NCBI GenBank assembly: GCA_051871515.1 | Contig: JBJECY010000027.1 | Location: forward strand, 1 to 16,908 | Source of the DNA: SFTJ01 sp051871515 | Lineage (GTDB): Bacteria > Bacteroidota > Bacteroidia > Bacteroidales > Muribaculaceae | DNA length: 16,908 bases | Reading direction: 5' to 3' | Shown: positions 1 through 7,038 of the stretch, piece by piece | Position numbering within the stretch: position 1 is the stretch's first letter | How the letters are laid out: each line of letters starts with the position of its first letter | Position numbers and translations under genes: made by a program | The notes under the pieces: model-generated | The model's database searches: none | Told to the model about the DNA's origin: nothing | The model's input: only the letters and a program-made list of their open reading frames with translations

Positions 1-2
1 GG

Positions 3-728
3 TCAATCAAAGAGTTGGCGCAATATGTCGGGCGACTTTAGCGCGCCCACAATGCTGCCTTGTATGCGGAAATAGTCAATCATCATATCAAGAATCATGC
101 CCCGTTGCTGACGCGTGTACCTGAATAGGTGCATATTTTCAAAGGTGATGTGTGAGAGCACAAATAGCGCATGCGCCTGAGCTGGCGCTAAGCTATGAGG
201 TGTGGCAGGTGGAGCAGCACAGAAAACGCCTTCTTGCATATTAAACCACGACCCGCGCCGGTAGCTGCCCACATCGGGCTGTATGCCCAGAAACACGCTC
301 AAATGATATAAAAAACACAAATGGAAATTGGCGATGCCGCGCGTAGCGCTATTGAGCAGCAGCACCGAGTCGTGAATGAAGCTGAACAACTGCCCTCCCG
401 GCTCAATCTGCTGAATGGCATGCGAGAGAAACTCGCTCATAAACATAGCCACCGAACTGCGCACCGGGTCGCCATAGATGCGGCTCAAAGCATGCAATAT
501 GCGCACGTCGCGGCACGAGCTCACCTCAATGCCGGGCACTATGCGCGCCTCAAACTCAATGAGCGACAGCGGCATGAACGCAGCCGCACGCAAGCGCTGA
601 CCACGAGTGTTGCCCTGTGGCAGCAAAAACGCCATGCGCCCACGTTCAAGAGTGTAAACGTGTGCAATTGAGTTTTTGTCGGAATATTTCATCACATTGA
701 GCACTATGCCCTGAAGCTTCTCATACAT
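3..728 (-). CDS. recO: DNA repair protein RecO
   Basis: The 241-residue product matches RecO in length and layout. RecO anneals single strands and helps RecR/RecF load RecA at gaps in the RecF recombination pathway. The N-terminal third (start MYEKLQGIVLNVMKYSDKNS, then the stretch with FLLPQG) is the OB-fold domain. The rest is the helical domain, with FHLCFLYHLSVFLGIQPD about 60% of the way through. I see no CxxC zinc-finger pair, and many RecO proteins lack one. The ATG at 726-728 is the natural start. The stop falls at positions 3-5, so the gene is complete although it reaches the window edge. It is divergent from the tRNA-Glu/rpsT unit. No convincing promoter was seen for it; the best -7-like sequence at 768-775 has one mismatch and no partner TTTG. 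The call rests on overall resemblance, because RecO has few invariant motifs. Confidence 0.92.
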   Translation of the reverse strand: MYEKLQGIVLNVMKYSDKNSIAHVYTLERGRMAFLLPQGNTRGQRLRAAAFMPLSLIEFEARIVPGIEVSSCRDVRILHALSRIYGDPVRSSVAMFMSEFLSHAIQQIEPGGQLFSFIHDSVLLLNSATRGIANFHLCFLYHLSVFLGIQPDVGSYRRGSWFNMQEGVFCAAPPATPHSLAPAQAHALFVLSHITFENMHLFRYTRQQRGMILDMMIDYFRIQGSIVGALKSPDILRQLFD

Positions 729-878
729 GCTTTTTTCGATTGATTTTTCAGTTCGCTCTCAGCATCACAAAAATGGCGCAAACCACGCCATAATAATGTG
801 CTAAATTACAAAAAACGCTCGCAAAAACATCACATCAGGGTCAAAAACAATCAAAAAAGCCGAAAAAAGAGCAGAAAA

Positions 879-910
879 TTTGCGAGAATCAGAAATAGTC
901 ACTATATTTG
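879..910 (+). promoter_or_regulatory. Bacteroides-type promoter for the tRNA-Glu/rpsT unit
   Basis: TTTG at 879-882 is followed after exactly 20 bp by TATATTTG at 903-910. This fits the Bacteroidota sigma-ABfr consensus (-33 TTTG, -7 TAnnTTTG). Transcription would begin near 917, about 25 bases before the first tRNA. The promoter lies inside the long open frame that begins at 798, which shows that the 5' part of that frame is not coding. Confidence 0.8.
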
Positions 911-941
911 CACTCGCTTTCGGGCAATGTGCTCAAAAGAT

Positions 942-1013
942 GGCCCATTCGTCTATCGGCTAGGACGCAAGATTTTCATTCTTGAAAGAGCAGTTCGATT
1001 CTGCTATGGGCTA
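942..1013 (+). tRNA. tRNA-Glu (anticodon TTC), copy 1
   Basis: A 72-nt cloverleaf can be folded by eye. The acceptor arms are GGCCCAT and ATGGGCT, with a G1-U72 wobble. The D stem is GTCT/GGAC, and the anticodon stem CAAGA/TCTTG surrounds the loop TTTTCAT, which gives anticodon TTC. The T arm is AGCAG-TTCGATT-CTGCT and the discriminator base is A. The CCA end is not encoded (the next bases are CAAA). This copy is identical to the tRNA at 1364-1435. It lies between its promoter and rpsT, so RNase P and 3' processing must release it from the rpsT message. Confidence 0.96.
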
Positions 1014-1055
1014 CAAATTAAAGAATTAGCAAACAAACAAAAAGGTTTTAAAGAA

Positions 1056-1316
1056 ATGGCAAACCATAAATCATCAATCAAAAGAATACGTCAAGCAGCA
1101 GCAAGAAGACTTCGCAACCGCTACTACGCAAAGACTGCACGCAACGCAGTTCGTAATCTTCGCAACACTACCGACAAGGCAGTTGCCGTTGAAGATTACA
1201 AGAAGGTAGCATCAATGCTCGATAAGTTGGCACGTAAAGGTGTTATCTCAAAGAACAAAGCATCAAACTTGAAGTCGAAGTTGGCTAAGGGCTTGAACAA
1301 GCTCGCTGCAGCATAA
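1056..1316 (+). CDS. rpsT: 30S ribosomal protein S20
   Basis: The product is 86 residues, the usual length for S20. It is very basic and helical and binds 16S rRNA early in 30S assembly. The start MANHKSSIKRIRQ and the Lys/Arg/Ala-rich helices through KNKASNLKSKLAKGLNKL are typical of the family. An in-frame open stretch extends upstream to a GTG at 798, but it reads through the promoter and the first tRNA, so the ATG at 1056 is the real start. It lies 42 bases after the first tRNA-Glu, and a second identical tRNA follows 47 bases after the stop. This suggests one transcript carrying tRNA, rpsT and tRNA, with expression controlled by the promoter at 879-910 and the terminator at 1441-1471. 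E. coli S20 represses its own translation; nothing here shows whether that happens in this organism. Confidence 0.97.
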   Translation: MANHKSSIKRIRQAAARRLRNRYYAKTARNAVRNLRNTTDKAVAVEDYKKVASMLDKLARKGVISKNKASNLKSKLAKGLNKLAAA

Positions 1317-1363
1317 TTGGGCAAGTAGTTATCACTTCCGCTCATCGCAGCGGCGATATAGAT

Positions 1364-1435
1364 GGCCCATTCGTCTATCGGCTAGGACGCAAGATTTTCA
1401 TTCTTGAAAGAGCAGTTCGATTCTGCTATGGGCTA
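1364..1435 (+). tRNA. tRNA-Glu (anticodon TTC), copy 2
   Basis: This is an exact 72-nt copy of the tRNA at 942-1013, with the same arms and anticodon loop TTTTCAT. No encoded CCA follows; the next bases are CCTG. It lies downstream of rpsT and just before the intrinsic terminator, so it is probably the last element of the same transcript. Confidence 0.96.
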
Positions 1436-1440
1436 CCTGA

Positions 1441-1471
1441 AGCGTTGAATCTTAAGGATTCAACGCTTTTT
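1441..1471 (+). terminator. Intrinsic terminator after the second tRNA-Glu
   Basis: A perfect 10-bp stem, GCGTTGAATC / GATTCAACGC with loop TTAAG, plus an outer A-T pair, is followed directly by five T residues. It would end the tRNA-rpsT-tRNA transcript. It has no T run on the minus side, so it should not stop transcripts coming from ispH. Confidence 0.9.
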
Positions 1472-1583
1472 GTTATGCCCCAGCCTCAACTCTGTTTGCC
1501 CACACACAAGGGCACAGCCAGTCAACGCTGCCCGGCGGCTCTCGCCCGGCAACGCAACAACCCGTAAATAACATCAAAACTGT

Positions 1584-2477
1584 TTAATCTTGCAATGCGC
1601 CATTGCCTGTGTTAAGCTTGGCGTGGAGATGGTCTTTCACTTGATTCATAAGCCACATGGGTGTGCTGGTGGCGCCGCAGATGCCTATGTGGTCCTTGCC
1701 CTCAAGCCATCGCAAATCAATCTCATCTTCGTTTGAGATAAGGTAGCTCAGCTCGTTCACGCGCCTACATTCCTCATACAAGATGTGGCCGTTGCTGCTC
1801 TTGCTGCCGCACACAAACAAGATAACATCGTGGCTTTGCGCAAACTCGCGTATCTGCGGAATACGGTTTGCCACACGGCGGCAAATGGTGTCGTAGCTGC
1901 GGAATGTCACATCGGGCGCTACGCGTTTTTTTATCTCGTCAACAATGAGCTGAAAGCCTTGCAACGATTTGGTGGTTTGCGAATAGAGATAGATGTCGCG
2001 AGTAAAATCAATCTTGTCAATCTCGTCGATGCTCTCAATAACCAGCGCATTGCCTGCCGTCTGACCCACCAAGCCATTAACCTCGGCGTGGCCTTTTTTG
2101 CCGTAAATCACAATCTGCGGATGACTGCCATCAGCAGTATCGTTGTAAGTGGTGTGGATGCGCTGTTGCAGTTGCAACACCACCGGGCAAGTGGCATCAA
2201 TGATTTCAATGTTGTTTTCACGAGCCACGGCATAGGTCTCGGGCGGCTCGCCGTGGGCACGCAACAGCACTTTCACGTTGTGCAGGCTCCTGAGCTGCTC
2301 ATGGGTGATGGTCTCGAGCCCTATCTTTTGCAGGCGTTCAACCTCGTTGCTGTTATGCACTATGTCGCCAAGGCAATACAGGTGCCCCGACTTGTTGATT
2401 TGTTCTTCGGCCTTGCGTATGGCAGTCACCACACCAAAGCAGAAACCCGAACCGCTGTCAATTTCTATCGTAGCCAT
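1584..2477 (-). CDS. ispH: 4-hydroxy-3-methylbut-2-enyl diphosphate reductase IspH
   Basis: IspH is the last enzyme of the MEP pathway. It reduces HMBPP to IPP and DMAPP in the cytoplasm with a [4Fe-4S] cluster. In the 297-residue product the three cluster cysteines are visible: C13 in GSGFCFGV, C97 in DATCPVV and C199 in DTICRRVANR. Histidines in DIVHN (about 41) and RAHG (about 75), and the glutamate in GHAEVNG (about 132), line up with the known substrate-binding and catalytic residues. The GSKSSNG phosphate-binding stretch follows. The open frame reaches a TTG 15 bases further up, but the ATG at 2477 gives the usual N-terminus MATIEIDSGSGFCFG. It lies 95 bases downstream of cmk on the same strand, a pairing known from other bacteria, so the two are probably co-transcribed. 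Confidence 0.96.
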   Translation of the reverse strand: MATIEIDSGSGFCFGVVTAIRKAEEQINKSGHLYCLGDIVHNSNEVERLQKIGLETITHEQLRSLHNVKVLLRAHGEPPETYAVARENNIEIIDATCPVVLQLQQRIHTTYNDTADGSHPQIVIYGKKGHAEVNGLVGQTAGNALVIESIDEIDKIDFTRDIYLYSQTTKSLQGFQLIVDEIKKRVAPDVTFRSYDTICRRVANRIPQIREFAQSHDVILFVCGSKSSNGHILYEECRRVNELSYLISNEDEIDLRWLEGKDHIGICGATSTPMWLMNQVKDHLHAKLNTGNGALQD

Positions 2478-2572
2478 CTTGCTGATTATCAAATAAAACT
2501 ATCATCGGGGGCACATGCCCCATTTTTAACTCTCATGCACCAAAGGCGTCAACCCGGTGCGCCCGTCACCCA

Positions 2573-3271
2573 TCAATCAACAATTGAGTGATAAAGATTG
2601 AGCAACCATTGGTTTTGCTCCTCGCGAGTCATATCGCTGTTGTCGAGCACCACAGCATCGTCGGCGCGACGAAGCGGGCTCTCGGCGCGGGTGGTGTCAA
2701 TGAGGTCGCGCTGCTTCACATTTTGCAGCACCTCTTCATAGGTGGTTGTGGTGTCGCCCTTGCTGCGCAACTCATCGTAGCGGCGGCGCGCGCGTGTTTC
2801 AGCCGAAGCATCGACATACACTTTCATCTCGGCATCGGGGAACACGGTTGTACCAATATCGCGGCCATCCATCACAATGCCCTTGTTGCGGCCCATTTGC
2901 TGTTGCTGAGCCACCAGTGCGTGGCGCACAAAAGGCAATGCGGCAATGGTGCTCACGCGGCTCGACACCCGCATATCGCGTATCTTGCCCTCAACATTCT
3001 CGCCATTGAGATAAGTCTCGGTGGCTCCGGTGGCTACATTCACGCCAAAGCTGATGTTTATGCCGGGCATTTGCTGCTGCAACGCGTCGGTGTCAACAGT
3101 GCCGTCGGGGGCTATAAGTCCGTTATCGAGGCTATAAAGCGTCACGGCGCGATACATGGCGCCGCTATCGATATATGCGTAGCCAATGGTCTTGGCAAGC
3201 ACCTTTGCCATGGTGCTCTTGCCCGACGATGAAAAGCCGTCGATGGCTATGGTGATGAGTCGTTTTGTCAT
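2573..3271 (-). CDS. cmk: Cytidylate kinase
   Basis: The 232-residue product phosphorylates CMP and dCMP to their diphosphates with ATP, in pyrimidine salvage and dNTP supply. The P-loop GFSSSGKST lies at residues 12-20. The CMP-binding part YIDSGAMYRAVTL follows, then the DGRDIGTTVFPDA motif, and then the Arg-rich lid (RARRRYDEL and SPLRRADDAVVLD). All are canonical for Cmk, and the length is normal. The start is the ATG at 3269-3271. The gene is followed on the same strand by ispH. The 136 bases upstream separate it from the LOG-family gene and contain a possible -7 box at 3354-3361, so cmk-ispH may start its own transcript as well as being read from upstream. Confidence 0.96.
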   Translation of the reverse strand: MTKRLITIAIDGFSSSGKSTMAKVLAKTIGYAYIDSGAMYRAVTLYSLDNGLIAPDGTVDTDALQQQMPGINISFGVNVATGATETYLNGENVEGKIRDMRVSSRVSTIAALPFVRHALVAQQQQMGRNKGIVMDGRDIGTTVFPDAEMKVYVDASAETRARRRYDELRSKGDTTTTYEEVLQNVKQRDLIDTTRAESPLRRADDAVVLDNSDMTREEQNQWLLNLYHSIVD

Positions 3272-3353
3272 TCTATCTATTGTTTTTTATGTTGTTTCTT
3301 CTTTTGTTGTAAGTTTCTCCAAAAAAGCGCTTCCTCGGCTGCTTTTGTCACCA

Positions 3354-3361
3354 CAAAAATA
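3354..3361 (-). promoter_or_regulatory. Possible -7 box ahead of cmk
   Basis: On the minus strand this reads TATTTTTG, a full match to TAnnTTTG, and would start transcription about 75 bases before cmk. No TTTG is found 19-21 bp further upstream, so only half of the promoter signature is present. Confidence 0.4.
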
Positions 3362-3407
3362 CAAACTTTTGTGCAATAACGCCACCTTTTTTATTGGCAA
3401 CTCGCTC

Positions 3408-4376
3408 TCAACATCCGTTTGCCGAGCGCGAACGCTGAAACTGCACAATAGTGTCAATAATCTCTTGCGGTTCATCGGAGATTGAGAGCAGCAGATTACG
3501 ATACTTGCCGTCGCGTTCAAGCTGCTCGAGCATTGGATAAATGGGCATCTCATCGGTCCAGAACTTGGTGCCGAGGAATGCCATTGGGCTGGCAATGCCA
3601 AAGGTGAGATAATGGTTTTGCACGGCATCTTGAAAAATCTCTTGCACCGTGCCTGCGCTGCCGGGCGTATAAACTATTCCGCCAAACGCCATGGTGAGTA
3701 TGCCATCTTCGCGAATACTGTTTTCAAACAGCTTGGCAATGTGTGTGGCAAACGGCGTGGCAGGTTCGTGGCCATAGAGCCAAGTGGGCACGCCAAGGCT
3801 TTGATAAGTGTTCTGCGGGAACCGTTGCATCACCTCAAAGGCAGTGCTTAGCCACCGTTGCGAGCTGAAATTAGGAGCCTCGGCAAGCATCTCAACGGCT
3901 TGTTGCAACTCCTGTTGGCTGCGGCCAGCCATCCATGCGCCCAAGTGAGTGGCCTCCATAGCTCCCGGTCCGCCGCCGGTCACCATCAGGAATCCCATCT
4001 CGGTAAGGCGTTTGCCAATGGTGGCAATCGAAGCGAAGTTGGCATCGGTGCGCAGCAGCGCGTGCCCGCCCATCACGCCAACGGTTTTGAGCACATCGTA
4101 GCCCGAGATGAATTGCGTGAGCGCCATGGCTATTGAATGGTCGTGAAGCGTGCGCCCAAGCTTTTCCTTGGCACTAAGGGTGTGCTTGCCCAAGGTAAGA
4201 TAGTGATTATAGGTGATGGTGTCGTAGCACAGATTCAGGCTGTCGGGGTCCTCGGGATTGAACTTGTCGTAGAGGTCGGCTGCACCATACAGGCTGGTGC
4301 GCGTCACGTCGTAAGGCACGCTCTTCAGATAGTCGCCTATTGCTTCAAGTTCGCCGTAGTTGGGTTGCGTAATCAT
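3408..4376 (-). CDS. LOG-family (lysine decarboxylase-like Rossmann) protein
   Basis: The 322-residue product belongs to the LOG/TIGR00730-like superfamily. Characterised members hydrolyse nucleoside monophosphates (cytokinin-activating or purine nucleotide nucleosidases); old annotations call them lysine decarboxylases, which is misleading. The glycine-rich segment MVTGGGPGAMEATHLGAWMA near the middle and TPGSAGTVQEIFQDAV in the C-terminal third correspond to the two signature motifs of the family. The usual PGGxGTxxE is PGSAGTxxE here, with Ser in place of the second Gly; the catalytic-type Glu is kept. An N-terminal extension of about 100 residues distinguishes it from the small 180-200 residue LOG enzymes. 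It follows tatD by 39 bases on the same strand, within the prenyl synthase-tatD run. The true substrate cannot be told from sequence alone. Confidence 0.8.
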   Translation of the reverse strand: MITQPNYGELEAIGDYLKSVPYDVTRTSLYGAADLYDKFNPEDPDSLNLCYDTITYNHYLTLGKHTLSAKEKLGRTLHDHSIAMALTQFISGYDVLKTVGVMGGHALLRTDANFASIATIGKRLTEMGFLMVTGGGPGAMEATHLGAWMAGRSQQELQQAVEMLAEAPNFSSQRWLSTAFEVMQRFPQNTYQSLGVPTWLYGHEPATPFATHIAKLFENSIREDGILTMAFGGIVYTPGSAGTVQEIFQDAVQNHYLTFGIASPMAFLGTKFWTDEMPIYPMLEQLERDGKYRNLLLSISDEPQEIIDTIVQFQRSRSANGC

Positions 4377-4415
4377 AAACGGTTATTATGCAGTGGATGA
4401 TAGGTTAACATATTG

Positions 4416-5183
4416 TCACTCAATGCCAAACACGCTGTGAGCATTAGCATCGGTGGCTTGCGACACTTGCTCAACGTCGATGCCAAGATGCGCTGCTATG
4501 CAAGCGGCAATGTGCGGTATGTTGGCGCTCTCGTTGCGCTTGCCTCGGTTGGGCACTGGTGCCAGATAAGGCGAATCGGTTTCAAGCAGCAGCCGATTGA
4601 GCCCAATCAGCGGCAGCAATTGGGGAATTGTTGACTTTTTGAAAGTCACAATGCCGTTGATGCCAAAATAGAAGTCGCCGCGACGGCGTATCTCAGCCAC
4701 ATCGTCAGCCGAGCCGGTGAAGCTGTGAAACACCATTACCGGCAACTCACCGGTGAAGCCGTCAATCACTTGCAGCACCTGTTCAAGCCCCTCGCGGCAA
4801 TGTATTATCACAGGCAAGCCCAGCTGGCGTGCCCAATGCATCTGAATGTCAAGCACCTGCAACTGCTCGCGCCAATAGGTCTTGTCCCAATAAAGGTCGA
4901 TGCCCACCTCTCCCACTGCCACATAGCGGTTGATGCCCAGCCAATGCTCAATCTGCTTAAGGTCGGTGGCAAAATTGCCGTTGACCTCGGTGGGATGCAA
5001 GCCCATAGCCATCGACGTGCATTGGGCAAACTGCTCATGCAGCCGGTGCATAGGCTCAATGGTGGTGAGGTCAACGTTGGGCAGCACCATGTGGCGCACG
5101 CCGCTGCTGAGTGCGCGTTGCACCACCTCGCTGCGGTCGGCATCAAACTCTTCAAGATAGATGTGGGTGTGGGTGTCAATCAT
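4416..5183 (-). CDS. TatD-family metal-dependent hydrolase (DNase)
   Basis: The 255-residue product has the TIM-barrel amidohydrolase fold of the TatD family, whose members are Mg-dependent 3'-5' exonucleases or DNases. The metal ligands are all visible: the N-terminal THTH motif (His5, His7), Glu in VGEVGIDLYWD, His in PVIIHCRE, His in MVFHSFTG and Asp in LLETDSPYLAP. The product is about the usual size. The start at 5183 opens directly with MIDTHTH, as in homologues. It begins 25 bases after the prenyl synthase stop, so the two should share a transcript. Several TatD paralogues (TatD, YcfH, YjjV) exist in bacteria, and I cannot assign one; the DNA substrate is inferred from the family. Confidence 0.92.
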   Translation of the reverse strand: MIDTHTHIYLEEFDADRSEVVQRALSSGVRHMVLPNVDLTTIEPMHRLHEQFAQCTSMAMGLHPTEVNGNFATDLKQIEHWLGINRYVAVGEVGIDLYWDKTYWREQLQVLDIQMHWARQLGLPVIIHCREGLEQVLQVIDGFTGELPVMVFHSFTGSADDVAEIRRRGDFYFGINGIVTFKKSTIPQLLPLIGLNRLLLETDSPYLAPVPNRGKRNESANIPHIAACIAAHLGIDVEQVSQATDANAHSVFGIE

Positions 5184-5208
5184 TGCCTTAATCTCTGAGG
5201 GGAGGGGA

Positions 5209-6189
5209 TTATTTGTTGCGTTTCACCAAACGGTTGATGAAAGCGGCAAATTCGTTCTTAGCCTCGTGGCTGATGTCAATCTTGCTCAACGCAGAGAGTG
5301 CCTTGTCGTTATATTGGTCAATGGCACTGTTCGATAGTTCGCGCAGCTGCAATTGCTCGTAGATGGCGGTCACGGCAGGCACCTTCACGCTGCGGCTGGC
5401 ATTGGGAGTGCTGAGCCACAAGTTCAGCTCAATGCGTTGGTCACCGGTGGCGCGTTGCATGGCGTTGATGAGCAGGAATGTTTTCTTGTTGTTCATGATG
5501 TCACCGCCAATGGCTTTGCCAAAAGTTGCCTCATCGCCCCACACATCGAGCATATCGTCTTGCAACTGAAAGGCAACGCCCAGGTTCTCGCCCACCTCAT
5601 AGAAGGCTTGAGCCGTAGCCTCGTCGGCGCCGCCAATGAGGGCGCCCATCTTGCACGCGCAGCCCAGCAGCACCGATGTTTTCAGCCTTATCATATTGAT
5701 ATACTCATCGACAGTGACATCGCCGCGAGTCTCAAAATCCATATCATATTGCTGACCCTCATATATCTCCATAGCCGTGCGGTTGAAAAGCTGCATCACC
5801 TCGGGCATCACGCTTGGCTGAGCCTTGGCTATGAGCTGTGTTGCCATGGTGAGCATGGCGTCGCCTGAGAGTATGGCGGTGTTGTCGTCCCACTTCACAT
5901 GCACGGTGGGCTTGCCGCGGCGTATGTCGGCCTTGTCCATCACATCATCGTGCAACAGGGTGAAGTTGTGATACATCTCAAGTCCCACAGCCGGCTCAAT
6001 GGCGTTCTCAATGTCGCCACCCACAGCATCGCAAGCCATCAGCACCAACACAGGGCGCAAGCGCTTGCCGCCAAGGTCCATAGTGTAAGATATTGGCTCA
6101 TAGAGGTGAGCCGGCGATGCGGGATAAGGAATCGCCTTGATGGCTTCGTTCACCCGCTGAAGGTATTGGTCAAATGTAAGCATACTCAT
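5209..6189 (-). CDS. Polyprenyl (geranylgeranyl/farnesyl-type) diphosphate synthase
   Basis: This trans-prenyltransferase (326 residues) condenses IPP with allylic diphosphates. The first aspartate-rich motif is DDVMD at residues 81-85 in LLHDDVMDKADIRRGKP, and the second is DDMLD at 211-215. GGKRLRPVL near residues 40-49 binds IPP. The first motif has no two-residue insertion, unlike typical bacterial FPP synthases. Phe76 sits five residues before it, where aromatic residues tend to limit chain length. I infer a short product, about C15-C20, with low certainty. The gene is in a minus-strand run with tatD and the LOG gene, and the window's ispH supplies its substrates. The start ATG at 6187-6189 is followed two codons later by another ATG at 6181-6183. 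Either could be used, and no Shine-Dalgarno site decides between them. Confidence 0.9.
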   Translation of the reverse strand: MSMLTFDQYLQRVNEAIKAIPYPASPAHLYEPISYTMDLGGKRLRPVLVLMACDAVGGDIENAIEPAVGLEMYHNFTLLHDDVMDKADIRRGKPTVHVKWDDNTAILSGDAMLTMATQLIAKAQPSVMPEVMQLFNRTAMEIYEGQQYDMDFETRGDVTVDEYINMIRLKTSVLLGCACKMGALIGGADEATAQAFYEVGENLGVAFQLQDDMLDVWGDEATFGKAIGGDIMNNKKTFLLINAMQRATGDQRIELNLWLSTPNASRSVKVPAVTAIYEQLQLRELSNSAIDQYNDKALSALSKIDISHEAKNEFAAFINRLVKRNK

Positions 6190-6262
6190 TTTTGCAATTG
6201 CGTTATTTATGTTTTTATGTTATTGATTATTGCCATTTGTTTGCCACCGCCAAGGCGCAACG

Positions 6263-6601
6263 CTATTGTTCGTCATCGGCAGCAGCATCTTCAATGCCCA
6301 ATGCATGAGCCAAGCCGGGAGCTTCGCGCATAATCACCTCGCTGAAAACGCGGTCAAATATCCTGCTTGCCTCTTGGTTTTGGGCTGTGTCGTAGCGTGC
6401 CTGAAGGGCTTTTGCCTCAAGAATGGCACGTTCAAGCGCAAACGAGTCAACCGGCACAACAGTGTCAACAGCCAACACGGCACGAGCAGCGCGAAGGGCT
6501 TCGGCGGCAGCCTCGCTTTTCTGGCGGCGTTGCGACGAACCGCTGCACGACAACACGCTCAACACCAGCAACAAAGCCGGCACAAATTTCATTATCTTCA
6601 T
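6263..6601 (-). CDS. Small predicted lipoprotein of unknown function
   Basis: I do not recognise a family. The product (112 residues from this start) begins with a short positive segment, then the hydrophobic stretch FVPALLLVLSVLSC, ending in a lipobox-like LSVLSC-SGSS. Signal peptidase II would cut before this Cys, placing the protein at a membrane facing the periplasm. The mature part has about 90 residues, is rich in Ala, Arg and Glu, is probably helical, and ends in an acidic tail (EDAAADDEQ). Three in-frame ATGs are possible, at 6628, 6601 and 6592. The first adds a stretch unusual for a signal peptide, so 6601 was taken, and 6592 is equally possible. It is the first gene behind the promoter at 6690-6721 and precedes the prenyl synthase by 73 bases. 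Its role in the unit is unknown. Confidence 0.7.
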   Translation of the reverse strand: MKIMKFVPALLLVLSVLSCSGSSQRRQKSEAAAEALRAARAVLAVDTVVPVDSFALERAILEAKALQARYDTAQNQEASRIFDRVFSEVIMREAPGLAHALGIEDAAADDEQ

Positions 6602-6689
6602 TTGATATAAGTGGTTAAGAATTTTCATTTACTTTGTTGGTTTCGCCGCACGTCGCCCTGTTGATGAGCCACCACGGCATTGCATAATA

Positions 6690-6721
6690 CAAAATTACTC
6701 ATTCCGTGCGGGAAAACGAAA
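6690..6721 (-). promoter_or_regulatory. Probable promoter of the lipoprotein-prenyl synthase-tatD-LOG unit
   Basis: On the minus strand TAATTTTG (6690-6697) fits the TAnnTTTG -7 box exactly. Twenty bases upstream of it lies TTTC (6718-6721), one base off TTTG. The start point would be near 6683, giving a leader of about 80 bases to the lipoprotein ATG. The same -7 octamer is used by tRNA-Leu at 9892-9899. Confidence 0.55.
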
Positions 6722-6906
6722 CACTGCGACACATTTTTGCGCCCCGGCATCCACTTTTTGCCGCAGAAACAACGTGCCGCGATATGCGATAATTGCCTAT
6801 TACGGCACTTTTATGGAGCAAGCCGCGCCCTATCTCATCGGCAAAAGAACCCCCAACAAACCAACTCTAAAATCCGCTCCCCAACCGCGCCCAAAGTGCA
6901 AGCTTT
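6722..6906. other. Intergenic stretch with no gene seen
   Basis: This lies between the minus-strand promoter at 6690-6721 and the repeat array. Open frames cross it on the plus strand, but none has a recognisable product and they run straight into the repeats. One inverted repeat, GTGCCG (6774-6779) with CGGCAC (6803-6808), is separated by 23 bases; it is weak and has no T run. The last bases (about 6894-6906, AAAGTG then AAGCTTT) resemble the 3' half of a 33-bp unit, so the array may once have been longer. Confidence 0.5.
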
Positions 6907-7038
6907 GCATTTTGAATCATCGAAAAAGTGTAGTGTTTCGCATTTTGAATCATCGAAAAAGTGTGGACTTTCGCACTTTGAATCATCGAAAAAGTGTGGG
7001 TTTTTGCGTTTTGAATCATCGAAAAAGTGTATATTTGC
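6907..7038 (+). repeat. Four tandem 33-bp units upstream of the AAA ATPase
   Basis: The units are 6907-6939, 6940-6972, 6973-7005 and 7006-7038. Each opens with GC and shares the invariant block GAATCATCGAAAAAGTGT, preceded by TTT. The next eight or nine bases differ: AGTGTTTC, GGACTTTC, GGGTTTTT, ATATTTGC. The units follow one another with no spacer, so this is not CRISPR. Each can form an imperfect hairpin, clearest in unit 3 (CACTTT...AAAGTG). A period of 33 is 11 codons and about three helical turns. That keeps reading frames open on both strands and would place bound proteins on one face of the DNA. The array ends at the promoter of the following gene, so a regulatory role is likely but unproven. 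Confidence 0.93.
7030..7037 (+). promoter_or_regulatory. -7 box of the AAA ATPase gene inside the last repeat
   Basis: TATATTTG matches TAnnTTTG exactly, and only the fourth unit carries it. Candidate -33 elements are TTTG at 7010-7013 (16 bp away, short) and at 7003-7006 (23 bp away, long); neither has the 20 bp seen at the other promoters here. A suboptimal spacing often goes with the need for an activator, which would suit the repeats. Transcription would start near 7044, leaving a leader of about 19 bases. Confidence 0.6.

Larger units (their letters stand above)
938..1436 (+). repeat. 77-bp perfect direct repeats flanking rpsT
   Basis: Positions 938-1014 and 1360-1436 are identical. Each contains AGAT, the whole tRNA-Glu gene and one trailing C. 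The repeat start points lie 422 bp apart. The identity stops almost exactly at the tRNA borders, which fits conservation by function or gene conversion rather than a recent larger duplication. Confidence 0.9.

Noticed and set aside
798..1055. N-terminal extension of rpsT from GTG 798
   Set aside because: It reads through the promoter at 879-910 and the whole first tRNA-Glu, and S20 proteins start at the MANHKSS position.
1520..1560. GCCCGGC-containing hairpin after ispH as a terminator
   Set aside because: The two GCCCGGC copies are direct, not inverted, and no T run follows on the minus strand.
2588..3232. Long plus-strand frame opposite cmk
   Set aside because: It is a reverse-complement shadow of a clear cytidylate kinase gene with all motifs.
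6907..7038. CRISPR array
   Set aside because: Units are directly contiguous with only eight or nine variable bases and no spacers or cas genes.
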